DNA from: Pseudomonas entomophila
GTDB taxonomy: Bacteria > Pseudomonadota > Gammaproteobacteria > Pseudomonadales > Pseudomonadaceae
Reading direction: 5' to 3'
Length of the DNA: 64,000 nt
NCBI RefSeq assembly: GCF_023277925.1
Contig: NZ_CP063832.1
Span: forward strand, 3,532,501 to 3,596,500
The number at the start of each line of letters is the position of its first letter. The first letter of the stretch is position 1. The notes beneath the pieces were generated by a model. That model saw only the letters and a program-made list of their open reading frames with translations, made no database searches and had not been told where the DNA came from. Both the position numbers and the translations under genes were made by a program. Positions 29,526-40,720 of the stretch are shown here, piece after piece.

Positions 29526-29588
29526 CGGCCCTGTTCGCCGGCAAGCCGGCTCCTACGAGGAGCGGGTTGCCGGTGAACCTGCGGCAAA
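29526..29588. repeat. REP-type element after panC
   Basis: TGTTCGCCGGCAAGCCGGCTCCTACGA is followed by a degenerate inverted half (AGCGGGTTGCCGGTGAACCTGCGG). It is related in sequence to the element after gluQ. Confidence 0.75.
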
Positions 29589-29647
29589 AACCCCGCAAAA
29601 AATTCATAGTTCCCCCACCCGCCCCCCATTCCCGCCAAACGGCCAAT

Positions 29648-29656
29648 GCCTATAAT
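29648..29656 (+). promoter_or_regulatory. pgi promoter -10 region
   Basis: A perfect TATAAT (29651-29656) with TGCC just upstream. The -35 region is weak (ATTCCC around 29628). It is placed 69 bases before the pgi start. Confidence 0.5.
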
Positions 29657-29724
29657 GGGCGACTTGCAACTGGCAAAGGTTGCCGGTGTCGAACCCTGAC
29701 AATGCATTAAGGAAATCATTCGCA

Positions 29725-31389
29725 ATGGCGTATTACCGTACCCCCCACGACGTGACGGCACTGCCCGCCTGGCAGGCGCTCCAGCAACACCGCGACGCCA
29801 TGCAGGGCTTCAGCATGCGCGAAGCCTTCGCCGCCGACGGCAAGCGCTTCGAACAGTTTTCCCTGAGCAGCTGTGGGTTGTTCCTCGACTACTCGAAGAA
29901 CCTGATCAACGAGCAGACCCGTGACCTGCTGGTGGGCCTGGCCAACGAAGTGGGGCTGGCGGACGCCATCCAGTCGATGTTCAGCGGCGAAATCATCAAC
30001 GCCTCGGAAGGCCGCCCGGTGCTGCATACCGCGCTGCGCCGCCCGGTGGGCGACAAGCTGAGCGTGAACGGCGTCAACGTGATGCCCGAAGTGCACAAGG
30101 TGCTGAACCAGATCACCGAGCTGGTCGGTCGCATCCATGATGGCCTGTGGCGCGGCTACAGCGAAAAGCCAATCACCGATGTGGTGAACATCGGCATCGG
30201 CGGCTCGTTCCTGGGCCCCGAGCTGGTTTCCGAAGCCCTGCTGCCCTATGCCCAGCGCGGCGTGCGCTGCCACTACCTGGCGAACATCGACGGCAGTGAA
30301 TTCCACGAGCTGTCGGCCAACCTGCGCGCCGAGACCACCCTGTTCATCGTCTCGTCGAAGTCGTTCAACACCCTCGAAACGCTGAAGAACGCCACGGCCG
30401 CGCGCACCTGGTACCTCGCCCAGGGCGGCTCGGAAGCCGAGCTGTACCGCCACTTCATCGCCGTGTCGAGCAACAAGGCCGCCGCCGTGGCCTTCGGCAT
30501 GCGCGAAGAGAACATCTTCCCCATGTGGGACTGGGTGGGTGGGCGCTACTCGCTGTGGTCGGCCATCGGCCTGCCGATCGCCCTGGCCATCGGCACCGCC
30601 AACTTCAAGGAACTGCTGTCCGGCGCCTACACCATGGATCAGCACTTCCAGACTGCGCCGTTCGACAAGAACATGCCGGTGCTGCTGGCCTTGCTGGGCG
30701 TGTGGTACGGCAACTTCTGGGGCGCCCAGGCCCACGCGATCCTGCCGTACGACCACTACCTGCGCAACATCACCAAGCACCTGCAGCAACTGGACATGGA
30801 ATCCAACGGCAAGAGCGTGCTGCAGGACGGCAGCCCGGTGAAGACCGATACCGGCCCGGTGATCTGGGGCGGCGTCGGCTGCAACGGCCAGCACGCCTAC
30901 CACCAGTTGCTGCACCAAGGCACCCAGCTGATCCCGGCGGACTTCATCGTACCGGTGGTGAGCTTCAACCCGGTCGCCGACCACCACCAGTGGCTGTACG
31001 CCAACTGCCTGTCGCAGAGCCAGGCGCTGATGCTCGGCAAGACCCGTGACGAGGCCGAAACCGAACTACGCGCCAAGGGCATGAACGAAGACGACATCGC
31101 CAAACTGGCGCCGCACAAGGTGATCCCGGGCAACCGCCCGAGCAACACCCTGGTGGTCGAGCGCATCAGCCCGCGCCGCCTTGGCGCGCTGGTGGCGATG
31201 TACGAGCACAAGGTGTTCGTACAGAGCGTGGTCTGGGGTATCAACGCCTTCGACCAGTGGGGCGTGGAGCTGGGCAAGGAACTGGGCAAGGGCGTTTACC
31301 AGCGCCTGGTCGGCAGCCTGGAAGACAGCGCCGAGGATGGTTCCACTCAAGGCCTGATCAACTACTTCCGCGGCCGTCACCGCGGCTGA
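29725..31389 (+). CDS. pgi: Glucose-6-phosphate isomerase
   Basis: Interconverts glucose-6-phosphate and fructose-6-phosphate. In pseudomonads it works mainly in gluconeogenesis and the EDEMP cycle. The 554-residue protein has [27 protein letters not shown], the catalytic region [30 protein letters not shown] (His) and [10 protein letters not shown] (Lys). The ATG at 29725 is chosen because AAGGAAA lies eight bases upstream. An upstream in-frame extension of 15 codons lacks such a site. Confidence 0.97.
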   Translation: MAYYRTPHDVTALPAWQALQQHRDAMQGFSMREAFAADGKRFEQFSLSSCGLFLDYSKNLINEQTRDLLVGLANEVGLADAIQSMFSGEIINASEGRPVLHTALRRPVGDKLSVNGVNVMPEVHKVLNQITELVGRIHDGLWRGYSEKPITDVVNIGIGGSFLGPELVSEALLPYAQRGVRCHYLANIDGSEFHELSANLRAETTLFIVSSKSFNTLETLKNATAARTWYLAQGGSEAELYRHFIAVSSNKAAAVAFGMREENIFPMWDWVGGRYSLWSAIGLPIALAIGTANFKELLSGAYTMDQHFQTAPFDKNMPVLLALLGVWYGNFWGAQAHAILPYDHYLRNITKHLQQLDMESNGKSVLQDGSPVKTDTGPVIWGGVGCNGQHAYHQLLHQGTQLIPADFIVPVVSFNPVADHHQWLYANCLSQSQALMLGKTRDEAETELRAKGMNEDDIAKLAPHKVIPGNRPSNTLVVERISPRRLGALVAMYEHKVFVQSVVWGINAFDQWGVELGKELGKGVYQRLVGSLEDSAEDGSTQGLINYFRGRHRG

Positions 31390-31400
31390 TCGCCTTACCC

Positions 31401-31485
31401 CTGTAGGAGCCAGCCTTGCTGGCGAAGCGGCCAACACCGAAATTTCTGTGAACCGCCGGTTCGCCAGCAAGGCTGGCTCCTACAG
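31401..31485. repeat. REP-type inverted pair (family A)
   Basis: CTGTAGGAGCCAGCCTTGCTGGCGAA and the perfect inverse TTCGCCAGCAAGGCTGGCTCCTACAG flank a 33-base spacer between pgi and the acetyl-CoA synthetase gene. Confidence 0.9.
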
Positions 31486-31563
31486 GAACATCGCCCGACG
31501 CTACACTGTCCTATCGAATAGCCGCCGCAGTCCCTCGCTTCCACAAGAGCAGGACCACCCGCC

Positions 31564-33498
<1,935 letters not shown>

Positions 33499-33536
33499 CC
33501 GCGGCCCGGGTGGGCTGCCTTGAAGCAAAGGTCGCC

Positions 33537-34406
33537 ATGGAAACCCTACGCCGTCGCATCGAAACCCAGGTCATGAGCCTCACCGGGGTGGCCCTCGGCC
33601 AGCTCGACCTGGAATCGCCCAAGGGTGACCCGGGCCTGTTCGGCCCGCAGAGCATCAGCTGGCAAGTGCACGGCGACTTCCCCAGCATGCTGGTGGGCGG
33701 CATCAGCGCGCTGATGCTGCAGGTGCTGCACCCCCTGGCCCTGGCTGGTGTCTGGGACCATTCGAACTTTCGCCAGGACCTGCTCGGCCGCCTGCGCCGC
33801 ACCAGCCAGTTCATCTCTGGCACCACTTTCGGCTCGACTCGCGATGCCGAATGGCTGATCGACAAGGTGCGCACCATCCACCTCAAGGTGACCGGCACCG
33901 CGCCGGATGGGCGCCCCTATGCCGCCAGCGACCCCGACCTACTGACCTGGGTGCATGTGGCCGAAGTCAGCAGCTTCCTCGCCGCCCACCTGCGCTACCG
34001 CAACCCCAGCCTGCCACGCGCCGCCCAGGACCAGTACTACGACGAGATCGCCCTGATCGCCGAGCGACTGGGCGCCCGTGACGTGCCGCGCTCCTGCACG
34101 CAGGTCGATGAGTACCTGTACCGCATGCGCCCACACCTGCACTGCAGCGCCCGCAGCCTGGAAGTGGTCGACATCCTGCTCAAGGCGCCCGCGCCCAGCC
34201 GCCTGGCGCAACCGGTGGGCAAGCTGATGCTCAACGCGGGTATCGACCTGCTGCCAGAGTGGGCCAGCGACATGCTCGGCTTGCACCAGGGCGAACTGTC
34301 CCGGCGCATGATCCGCCTGGGCCTGAACAACACCGCGCCGGTATTGCGCTGGGCCATGCGCAATGGCTCGGCGCATCGCGCCAGACGGCGCATGGGCATC
34401 GAGTGA
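33537..34406 (+). CDS. DUF2236/MpaB-family oxygenase-like protein
   Basis: A 289-residue cytoplasmic protein of the oxygenase MpaB (DUF2236) family, related to latex-clearing protein and MpaB. Family features seen are FGPQSISWQVHGDFPSMLVGGISALMLQVLHPLALAGVWDHSNF (helical core with conserved His), FGSTRDAEWLIDKVRTIHLKVTG and TWVHVAEVSSFLAAHLRY. Some members bind haem b through conserved His. Which substrate is oxidised here, if any, is unknown. The start at 33537 follows a weak AAAGGTCG site 38 bases after the acs stop, so co-transcription with acs is possible. Confidence 0.8.
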   Translation: METLRRRIETQVMSLTGVALGQLDLESPKGDPGLFGPQSISWQVHGDFPSMLVGGISALMLQVLHPLALAGVWDHSNFRQDLLGRLRRTSQFISGTTFGSTRDAEWLIDKVRTIHLKVTGTAPDGRPYAASDPDLLTWVHVAEVSSFLAAHLRYRNPSLPRAAQDQYYDEIALIAERLGARDVPRSCTQVDEYLYRMRPHLHCSARSLEVVDILLKAPAPSRLAQPVGKLMLNAGIDLLPEWASDMLGLHQGELSRRMIRLGLNNTAPVLRWAMRNGSAHRARRRMGIE

Positions 34407-34485
34407 GGCTTTTTGGCCGGTTCAGCGGAACCGATTTAACGTGCCATACTCCAACCACTCCAGCCTGATACAGACGAAGCGACAC

Positions 34486-37422
34486 ATGCCCAAAGGATTG
34501 ACCCGCGCCGTCGGCGCCCTGCTGGCCCTGGTGGCCCTGTACAGCCTGCTTGGCTTCCTGATAATTCCTGGTATTGCCCTGCGCATCGCCAATCAGCAAC
34601 TGGCCCAGTACGCCACCGTGCCGGCCCACCTGCAACGCATCGAACTCAACCCGTTCAGCCTTGAGCTGACCCTGTGGGGGCTGCAGATCGGCGAGCCCGG
34701 CCAGGAGCAAGTGGGCTTCGAGCGCCTTTACGCCAACCTGTCCCTCGACAGCCTGTGGACCAAGGCCCTGCACCTGGAAGCGGTGGCGCTGGACAAGCCG
34801 CGCACCGAGCTGCTGTTCGCCAAGGACGGCAGCCTCAACCTCACGCAGCTGTTCAAGCTGCCGCCCAGCGAAGCCAAGCCTGACGAGCCGCCCAGCGACC
34901 CATTCCCGCTGCGCATCGGCAGCATCAAGCTCAGCGAAGGCTACCTGCACTTCCAAGACCTGCGCCCGAGCGAACCGATCGAGTTCCTCTACGACTCGAT
35001 GAACCTCGAGCTGAAGAACCTCAGCACCCTGCCCGACGACAACGCCGACATGACCCTGGTGGCCAATGGCCCGGCCGGTGGGCGTATCGACTGGAGCGGC
35101 ACCCTGAGCCTGGCCCCGATTGCCTCCGAAGGCACGCTCAAGGTCACCGAGGGCAAGATGAAGGCGTTCTGGCCCTATGTGCGCGATGCCGTGCCCCTGG
35201 TGCTCGAAGAAGGCGTGGTCAGCCTCGACACCCACTACAAGCTCAACCTGGCCAAGGAAACCGAGCTGCTGCTGGACAACACCTCGGTGCGTGTCGCGCC
35301 TTTCGCCATCAAGGCGCCGGATGGCCGGCCACTGGCGCGCCTGGCCAGCCTGGAGGTGAGCGAAACGTCCATCGACCTGGCCAAGCAGCGGGTCACAGTC
35401 GGCAAGATCCGCAGCGAAAAACTCGAAACCTGGGCGGCCCTGGAAAGCGACGGCCAGCTCGACTGGCAGAAGTTGTTCGCCAGCCAACCAGCAAAAGCCA
35501 CGCCCAAGGAAAAGGCCGAACCTGCCGCCGCCGAACCAAGCGAACAGGAGAAGGCCGCCAAGGAGCCGAGCAAGCCCTGGCAGGTGCTGCTCAAGGATGT
35601 ACAGGCGCGCAACTACCTGGTCCACCTGGCCGACCGCAGCCAGAAGGCGCCGGTGGCGCTCGATGTCGGACCGCTCAACCTCGACCTGCAGAACTTCGAC
35701 AGCCTCAACCAATCGCCCTTCACCCTCAAGCTCGACACCGGCGTGGGCAAGCAGGGCAAGCTGCAGGCGGCCGGCCAGGTCAACCTGGCGCGGGTCAGCG
35801 CCAAACTGGATGTCGCCACCCGTGACATCGACCTGCGCGTGGCCCAGGCCTACATCAGCCCGTTCATCCGCCTTGAACTGCGCAGCGGCATGCTCTCCAG
35901 CGACCTCAAGGTCGACCTCAAGAGCACCGAGCCACTGGCCTTCACCATTGGTGGCAAGGCTCAGGTCGACCAACTGCACACCCTCGACACCATCAAGAAC
36001 CGCGACTTCGTCAAATGGCAGCAGGTCAACGTCGATGGCTTGAGCTACGTTCACGGCGACGCCCTGTCGATCGACAAGGTGACCCTGCTGCAACCCTATG
36101 CGCGCTTCATCATCAACGAAGACCGCACCACCAACATCGACGACCTGCTGATCCCGCAGCCGGCCGGCGCACCGGCGGCCACCCAGGCCAAGCCGGCCGG
36201 TGGTGGCAGCACCAAGCCCCTGGGCATCCATGTCGGCCAGATCAGCATCAATGACGGTTCGGCCAACTTCGCCGACCTCACCCTCACGCCCAACTTCGCC
36301 ACGGCCGTGCAGCAGCTCAACGGCCAGATCGGCACCCTCGACAATCGCAAGCCGCAGCCGGCCAAGGTGGACATCAAGGGCAAGGTCGACCGTTATGCAC
36401 CGGTGACCATCAAGGGCGCGCTCAACCCGTTCAACCCGCTGGCCAGCCTGGACATCGCCACCAGCTTCAAGCGTGTCGAGCTGACCACCCTGACGCCCTA
36501 CTCCGGCAAGTTCGCCGGGTTCCGCATCCGCAAGGGCCGCCTGAACCTCGACCTGCACTACCTGATCACCAATGGCCAACTCAAGGCCGAGAACAAGGTG
36601 GTGGTCGAACAGCTGCAGTTGGGCGAGAAGGTCGACAGCCCCGACGCCGTGGACCTGCCCATCCGCCTGGCGATCGCGTTGCTCAAGGATACCGACGGCA
36701 AGATCTCCATCGAGCTGCCGGTCTCCGGCGACCTCAACAACCCACAGTTCAGTGTCATGCCGATCGTCTGGCAGACCCTGCGCAACCTGGTGCTGCGCGC
36801 GGCTCAGGCGCCGTTCAAGTTCATCGGCGGGCTGGTCTCGGGCGGCGGCGCCGAGGATCTCGGTACCGTGGCCTTCGCCGCGGGCTCGAGCGACCTGACC
36901 CCTGATGCCCAGTCTGCCCTGGACAAACTGGCGTCCGCGCTCAAGGAGCGCCCGGCGCTTCGCCTGGAGATCGAAGGCACCGCGGCCCAGAACAGCGATG
37001 GCCCGCTGATCGCCCAACAGCGCCTGGAGCGCGAGTACCAGGCCACCTGGTACAAAATCCTCCAGCGCCGTGGTGACAAGGTCCCGGCCAATGCGTCTCT
37101 GCTGGTGGTCGACGACAGCGACAAGCCGGCGATGCTCGAGGGCATCTACCGTACACGCCTGAAGCAGCAGCCACCGGCCGAGTGGGACAAGCTGGGGCGT
37201 GACGAACGCACCGCCAAACTGCGTGAGGCGGTGATCAAGTCCTGGGCCGAAAGCGCCCCGCTGCTGCGCACCCTCGGCCAGGAACGGGCCGCCAGCATCA
37301 AGGACTACCTGGTCGACAAGGGGCAATTGGCCGATGACCGGGTGTACTTCATCGACACCACCCTGGGTCAGGCCGAGAGCGATGGCCGGGTAATCACGCC
37401 GTTGCACCTGGACGCCGAGTAA
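34486..37422 (+). CDS. Large AsmA-like DUF748 protein
   Basis: A 978-residue envelope protein with one N-terminal membrane anchor (LTRAVGALLALVALYSLLGFLIIPGIALRIANQQL) and a long periplasmic beta-rich body with repeated IxxxxLxVxxLxLG-like segments of the AsmA/DUF748 type (for example VPAHLQRIELNPFSLELTLWGLQIGEPG). Two Ala/Pro/Lys-rich linkers interrupt it (about residues 335-360 and 560-575). The C-terminal 190 residues contain an OmpA-like stretch (AFAAGSSDLTPDAQSALDKLASALKERPALRLEIEG). AsmA-like proteins are proposed to carry phospholipids between membranes. That role is an inference for this one. Confidence 0.85.
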   Translation: MPKGLTRAVGALLALVALYSLLGFLIIPGIALRIANQQLAQYATVPAHLQRIELNPFSLELTLWGLQIGEPGQEQVGFERLYANLSLDSLWTKALHLEAVALDKPRTELLFAKDGSLNLTQLFKLPPSEAKPDEPPSDPFPLRIGSIKLSEGYLHFQDLRPSEPIEFLYDSMNLELKNLSTLPDDNADMTLVANGPAGGRIDWSGTLSLAPIASEGTLKVTEGKMKAFWPYVRDAVPLVLEEGVVSLDTHYKLNLAKETELLLDNTSVRVAPFAIKAPDGRPLARLASLEVSETSIDLAKQRVTVGKIRSEKLETWAALESDGQLDWQKLFASQPAKATPKEKAEPAAAEPSEQEKAAKEPSKPWQVLLKDVQARNYLVHLADRSQKAPVALDVGPLNLDLQNFDSLNQSPFTLKLDTGVGKQGKLQAAGQVNLARVSAKLDVATRDIDLRVAQAYISPFIRLELRSGMLSSDLKVDLKSTEPLAFTIGGKAQVDQLHTLDTIKNRDFVKWQQVNVDGLSYVHGDALSIDKVTLLQPYARFIINEDRTTNIDDLLIPQPAGAPAATQAKPAGGGSTKPLGIHVGQISINDGSANFADLTLTPNFATAVQQLNGQIGTLDNRKPQPAKVDIKGKVDRYAPVTIKGALNPFNPLASLDIATSFKRVELTTLTPYSGKFAGFRIRKGRLNLDLHYLITNGQLKAENKVVVEQLQLGEKVDSPDAVDLPIRLAIALLKDTDGKISIELPVSGDLNNPQFSVMPIVWQTLRNLVLRAAQAPFKFIGGLVSGGGAEDLGTVAFAAGSSDLTPDAQSALDKLASALKERPALRLEIEGTAAQNSDGPLIAQQRLEREYQATWYKILQRRGDKVPANASLLVVDDSDKPAMLEGIYRTRLKQQPPAEWDKLGRDERTAKLREAVIKSWAESAPLLRTLGQERAASIKDYLVDKGQLADDRVYFIDTTLGQAESDGRVITPLHLDAE

Positions 37423-37440
37423 GCGCCCGACGCTTTGCCT

Positions 37441-37523
37441 GTAGGAGCGGCTTCAGCCGCGATGAGGACGCCGCGGTGTATTGCACCCGCTTCGCGGGTG
37501 ATCGCGGCTGAAGCCGCTCCTAC
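37441..37523. repeat. REP-type inverted pair (family B)
   Basis: GTAGGAGCGGCTTCAGCCGCGAT and the perfect inverse ATCGCGGCTGAAGCCGCTCCTAC, with a small inner hairpin (CACCCGCTTCGCGGGTG). It differs from family A outside the GTAGGAGC core. A second copy is at 38313-38395. Confidence 0.9.
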
Positions 37524-37533
37524 AGAGTCCGTC

Positions 37534-37956
37534 TCAGATCACCAATCCCAGCCGCTGCCCCGACACCGCCGGGTGATACAGCGGCTGCACCTTGTTCCCC
37601 GCTGGGTCCAGCAGATGAAAGCTGCGTGCGCCATCACCATGGTTGAAAGGCCGGTCCAGCAGGGTCACGCCATGGGCCTTGAAGTACTGGTACCAGGCTT
37701 CCAGCTCTTCCACGCTGTCGACGATGAATCCATAGTGATCCAGGGTCTGCAAGCCATTGGCGGCACCCGCGCCACGCCCCAGCGAGAGGTTGTCGTTACC
37801 GCAGGTGAGGTACACCAGGTCTTCGTTGGCACGGTTGAGTACCTCCATGCCCAACACGTCGACGTAGAAGCGCTCGCACTCCTCCAGGTTGGGCACCAGC
37901 AGGGCGATGTGGCGCAGGCCGTTGAGGCGACCGGGACGGGCAGGTAGATCGGACAT
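37534..37956 (-). CDS. VOC-family (glyoxalase/bleomycin resistance/extradiol dioxygenase) protein
   Basis: A 140-residue single-chain vicinal-oxygen-chelate protein. It has two beta-alpha-beta-beta-beta units: RHIALLVPNLEECERFYVDVLGMEV and LDHYGFIVDSVEELEAWYQYFKAHGV, with metal-type ligands His (RHIAL), His (DHYGF) and a late acidic position. Its substrate is not predictable. It is divergently transcribed from an antibiotic-biosynthesis-monooxygenase-type gene over a 60-base region containing a perfect palindrome, suggesting joint control. Confidence 0.85.
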   Translation of the reverse strand: MSDLPARPGRLNGLRHIALLVPNLEECERFYVDVLGMEVLNRANEDLVYLTCGNDNLSLGRGAGAANGLQTLDHYGFIVDSVEELEAWYQYFKAHGVTLLDRPFNHGDGARSFHLLDPAGNKVQPLYHPAVSGQRLGLVI

Positions 37957-37972
37957 GGTCGTGACTCCTTTT

Positions 37973-37995
37973 TTGTATACAATTCGAAAGCGAAT
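37973..37995. promoter_or_regulatory. Palindromic operator between the VOC and ABM genes
   Basis: TTGTATACAA (37973-37982) is a perfect 10-base palindrome of the kind bound by GntR/FCD regulators, immediately followed by ATTCG-AAAG-CGAAT (37982-37995). It lies between two divergent starts. No regulator gene is adjacent. Confidence 0.5.
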
Positions 37996-38016
37996 TTAAA
38001 ACAAAAGGAGACACCT

Positions 38017-38316
38017 GTGTATAGCCTGTTCATCAAGACCCGCGTCAAGCCTGGAACGGCAGAAGCCTTCCTCAGCGCCATCCAGCTCAATGCCGCCGCC
38101 TCGGTGGCCAACGAGCCCGGTTGCCTGGTGTTCGATGTGTCGCAGGATCGCGAGGACCCGGAGGTGATCTACCTGTACGAGATCTACCGCGATGACGCGG
38201 CGTATGAGGCGCACACGCAAACCGCGCACTTTCGCGACAGCCGTCCGCTGGTGGAGCCGCTGATCGTCGAGCAGGTGTGTTTCGAGGGCGAGGTGGTAGC
38301 GCACAGGTATTTGTAG
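38017..38316 (+). CDS. Antibiotic biosynthesis monooxygenase (ABM/YgiN-type) protein
   Basis: A 99-residue dimeric alpha-beta-barrel (ABM) protein: MYSLFIKTRVKPGTAEAFLSAIQ, then NEPGCLVFDVSQDREDPEVIYLYEIYRDDAAYEAHTQTAHFRD, the usual YgiN-like quinol-monooxygenase pattern with the E-x-Y-x-D-x-x-A-x-x-x-H core. It starts with GTG, supported by AAAAGGAG seven bases upstream. Its stop codon TAG is part of the family B repeat that follows, so the end of the protein is set by the repeat. It pairs with the divergent VOC gene. Confidence 0.85.
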   Translation: MYSLFIKTRVKPGTAEAFLSAIQLNAAASVANEPGCLVFDVSQDREDPEVIYLYEIYRDDAAYEAHTQTAHFRDSRPLVEPLIVEQVCFEGEVVAHRYL

Positions 38317-38395
38317 GCGCGGCTTCAGCCGTGATGCAGGCAACGCGGTGCCTGGCACCCGCTTCGCGGGTGATCGCGGCTGAAGCCGCTCCTAC
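38313..38395. repeat. REP-type inverted pair (family B), supplying the stop codon of the ABM gene
   Basis: GTAGGCGCGGCTTCAGCCGTGAT with inverse ATCGCGGCTGAAGCCGCTCCTAC. The first four bases, GTAG, contain the TAG that ends the preceding gene. Confidence 0.88.
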
Positions 38396-38410
38396 AGAGG
38401 TCGCGCCCAA

Positions 38411-39619
38411 TCAGTGGATTGCGATTTGTTTCATGAGCGCCGGTTGCTGCAGCAACCACTGCGCAATAGCTTGGCTGCCTTCGCGGCCAGGATGCAGGTG
38501 ATCGCCAGAGTCGTGGCAAGCCTGCAGACGGTCCGGGTGGTGCGGGTCCCTCAGCAATGCATCCAGGTCCAGCACGCCGTCAAACCCGCTGTCCTCACGC
38601 ATCCATTGGTTGAGTCGATGGCGCAAGAGCTCCTTGCCTGGTTGATGGAATGCCTCGAACGGCGTGCCGGCGAACGCGCCCTTGAACGGGGTCAGCGTCA
38701 TGCCTAGCACGCTGATGCCACGCCCATGGGCGGCTTCGATGAGTGCGGTGTAACCGGCCTGCAGCGTTTCCAGCGTGGGCAACGCACCGTCAGGATCGAT
38801 GATCGAGTCGGCCCACCCCAGGTCGTTCAACCCCACCTGCACGATGACCATGGCCACGCCTGGCTGACTCAACACATCCCGCTCGAATCGATTGAGCACG
38901 CTGATACCCAACCGGTCACGCAACAATCGGCCACCCGACTGCCCGGCATTGATCACGGCGATGCCCTGCGGTGCCAAGTGGCTGGCCAACAGGTCGGCCC
39001 AACAGCCATGGCTGTTCTTTTCCAGGCCATGGCCATTGACCAGCGAATCACCGATCACCGCCAGCGCCACGCCCTGCCCCAGCACCTCGACCGCGTTGAC
39101 CAGCACCCGCACGTTCAACGGCTGCGCGTCGGGCAGCGGTACGTCGTTACCCGTCCGGTCACCGGGCTCGATGCTGCCGGTCTGGCGGGCGTCCCAGTGA
39201 AAGGTCGTGGGGGTGAAGTCGCTCGGTAGGTAGACAGCCAGCTCCAGGTCGGCCAGATCGGGTACCGGCAGCTCCAACGGGTCACAGCGCAAGCGTTCAC
39301 CGGCAGCCAAGGTGACGCGATGACTACCGCCAAAGGTGAGGTCTGCCCAGGCACTGACCTGCCCTTGTTCACGTAGGGCCACCCGGCAGCGACCGAGGGT
39401 TAGCGGGGTATCGCCATACTCGTTGGAGAACACCAGTCGCACCCTCTGCCCACCCCGGCTGATACGCAGGGGCTGGCGCACGGTACACGCACCGGCCATC
39501 GACGGCAGCTGGGTGGGAAATGGCAGTTCAGTGCCCCAGGCCGGTTGGGCCGGAGCCGTCCAGGTGGAAATCCAGGCGGCGCCCACCGAGGGCGAGAATT
39601 CGGAGGAGGAAACAGACAC
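38411..39619 (-). CDS. SGNH/GDSL-family hydrolase
   Basis: A 402-residue hydrolase. The catalytic Ser192 is in VIGDSLVNGHG, block II Gly in NAGQSGGRLLRD, block III Asn in VQVGLND, and the Asp-x-x-His block in DSGDHLHPGREG. The first 180 residues form a separate beta-rich domain (WISTWTAPAQPAWGTELPF ... VRLVFSNEYGDTPL), as in secreted lipase/rhamnogalacturonan-esterase-like enzymes of this type, but no signal peptide is visible. The GTG start at 39619 has AAGGGA eight bases upstream. The frame is open another 47 codons to the left, but that part overlaps the rmlA terminator and reads unlike a protein. Confidence 0.82.
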   Translation of the reverse strand: MSVSSSEFSPSVGAAWISTWTAPAQPAWGTELPFPTQLPSMAGACTVRQPLRISRGGQRVRLVFSNEYGDTPLTLGRCRVALREQGQVSAWADLTFGGSHRVTLAAGERLRCDPLELPVPDLADLELAVYLPSDFTPTTFHWDARQTGSIEPGDRTGNDVPLPDAQPLNVRVLVNAVEVLGQGVALAVIGDSLVNGHGLEKNSHGCWADLLASHLAPQGIAVINAGQSGGRLLRDRLGISVLNRFERDVLSQPGVAMVIVQVGLNDLGWADSIIDPDGALPTLETLQAGYTALIEAAHGRGISVLGMTLTPFKGAFAGTPFEAFHQPGKELLRHRLNQWMREDSGFDGVLDLDALLRDPHHPDRLQACHDSGDHLHPGREGSQAIAQWLLQQPALMKQIAIH

Positions 39620-39729
39620 GCGGAAAATCCCTTTCGCAGTAGCTGGCACACAGGCCAACGGTGCCAGATGCGACCGTCGCCAGAGGCTACTGCAGGAGCC
39701 ACTAAAACGCCACCAGCCGAAACAGGAAT

Positions 39730-39758
39730 GCCCACGGGGTTTCATCAACCCCGTGGGC
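39730..39758 (-). terminator. Hairpin downstream of rmlA
   Basis: A 12-base perfect stem (GCCCACGGGGTT/AACCCCGTGGGC) with a five-base loop lies 11 bases past the rmlA stop. The T-run on the minus strand is poor (ATTCCTGTTT), so termination may be partial. Confidence 0.65.
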
Positions 39759-39769
39759 AAAGCCCCTGA

Positions 39770-40684
39770 TCAGGCAATCAACGCCTTCACCACGTCATCG
39801 TCCGCGGCTGCGGCGATGGACGCCAGGTACTGCCCATAGCTGGTCTTCTTCAGCGCCGAGGCCCGGGCCAGCAACTGCGCCTGGTTGATCCAGCCGTTCT
39901 GGAAGGCGATCTCTTCCAGGCAGGCCACTTTCAGGCCCTGGCGGTTCTCAATGGCCTGGACGAAATTGCCGGCTTCGAGCAGCGAATCGTGGGTGCCGGT
40001 GTCGAGCCAGGCGAAGCCACGGCCCAGCACGTTGACGTTCAGCGTGCCACGCTCGAGGTACGCGTTGTTGATGTCGGTGATCTCCAGCTCGCCACGGGCC
40101 GACGGCTTGACCTGCGCCGCGATATCGAGCACCTGGTTGTCATAGAAGTACAGCCCGGTGACCGCGTAGTTGGACTTGGGCGCCTTGGGCTTCTCCTCGA
40201 TGCTGATCGCCTTGCCCTGGGCGTCGAACTCCACCACGCCGAAGGCCTGCGGGTCGGCCACGTAGTAGCCGAACACCGTGGCGCCGTTTTCACGGCTGGC
40301 GGCCTGGCGCAGGGTGTCGCTGAACTGGGTGCCGTAGAAGATGTTGTCCCCCAGCACCAGGCAGACGTTGTCGTCACCGACGAACTCCTTGCCGATGATG
40401 AAGGCCTGGGCCAGGCCATCCGGGCTTGGCTGCTCGGCGTAGCTGAGCTTGATGCCGAACTGGCTGCCGTCACCGAGCATGCGCTGGAAGCCCGGCAGGT
40501 CGGTTGGGGTGGAGATCACCAGGATCTCGCTGATGCCGGCCAGCATCAGCACCGACAGCGGGTAGTAGATCATCGGCTTGTCGTAGATCGGCAAGGATTG
40601 CTTCGATACACCCAGGGTGATCGGGTGCAGGCGAGTGCCCGAACCGCCAGCCAGCAGGATGCCCTTGTATTTGGTCTTGTTCAT
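39770..40684 (-). CDS. rmlA: Glucose-1-phosphate thymidylyltransferase
   Basis: Makes dTDP-glucose from glucose-1-phosphate and dTTP. The 304-residue nucleotidyltransferase has the signature [20 protein letters not shown] (residues about 9-28), [25 protein letters not shown] and the sugar-binding [20 protein letters not shown]. The ATG at 40684 has AGGGAG seven bases upstream. It is the last gene of a five-gene operon with rmlB, a toroid protein, a glycosyltransferase and an acyltransferase. rmlC and rmlD are absent, so the dTDP-sugar may not be rhamnose, or those steps come from elsewhere. Confidence 0.95.
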   Translation of the reverse strand: MNKTKYKGILLAGGSGTRLHPITLGVSKQSLPIYDKPMIYYPLSVLMLAGISEILVISTPTDLPGFQRMLGDGSQFGIKLSYAEQPSPDGLAQAFIIGKEFVGDDNVCLVLGDNIFYGTQFSDTLRQAASRENGATVFGYYVADPQAFGVVEFDAQGKAISIEEKPKAPKSNYAVTGLYFYDNQVLDIAAQVKPSARGELEITDINNAYLERGTLNVNVLGRGFAWLDTGTHDSLLEAGNFVQAIENRQGLKVACLEEIAFQNGWINQAQLLARASALKKTSYGQYLASIAAAADDDVVKALIA

Positions 40685-40720
40685 GAAACAGCTCCCTTGA
40701 AACATGAATGAGGTGGGGGT

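Noticed and set aside
34231..37407. 1058-codon minus-strand open frame
   Set aside because: Antisense shadow of the DUF748 gene. Low complexity, no motifs, no start signal.
38411..39760. Starting the SGNH hydrolase at the upstream ATG (39760)
   Set aside because: The extra 47 residues overlap the rmlA hairpin and have no ribosome site. The GTG at 39619 does.
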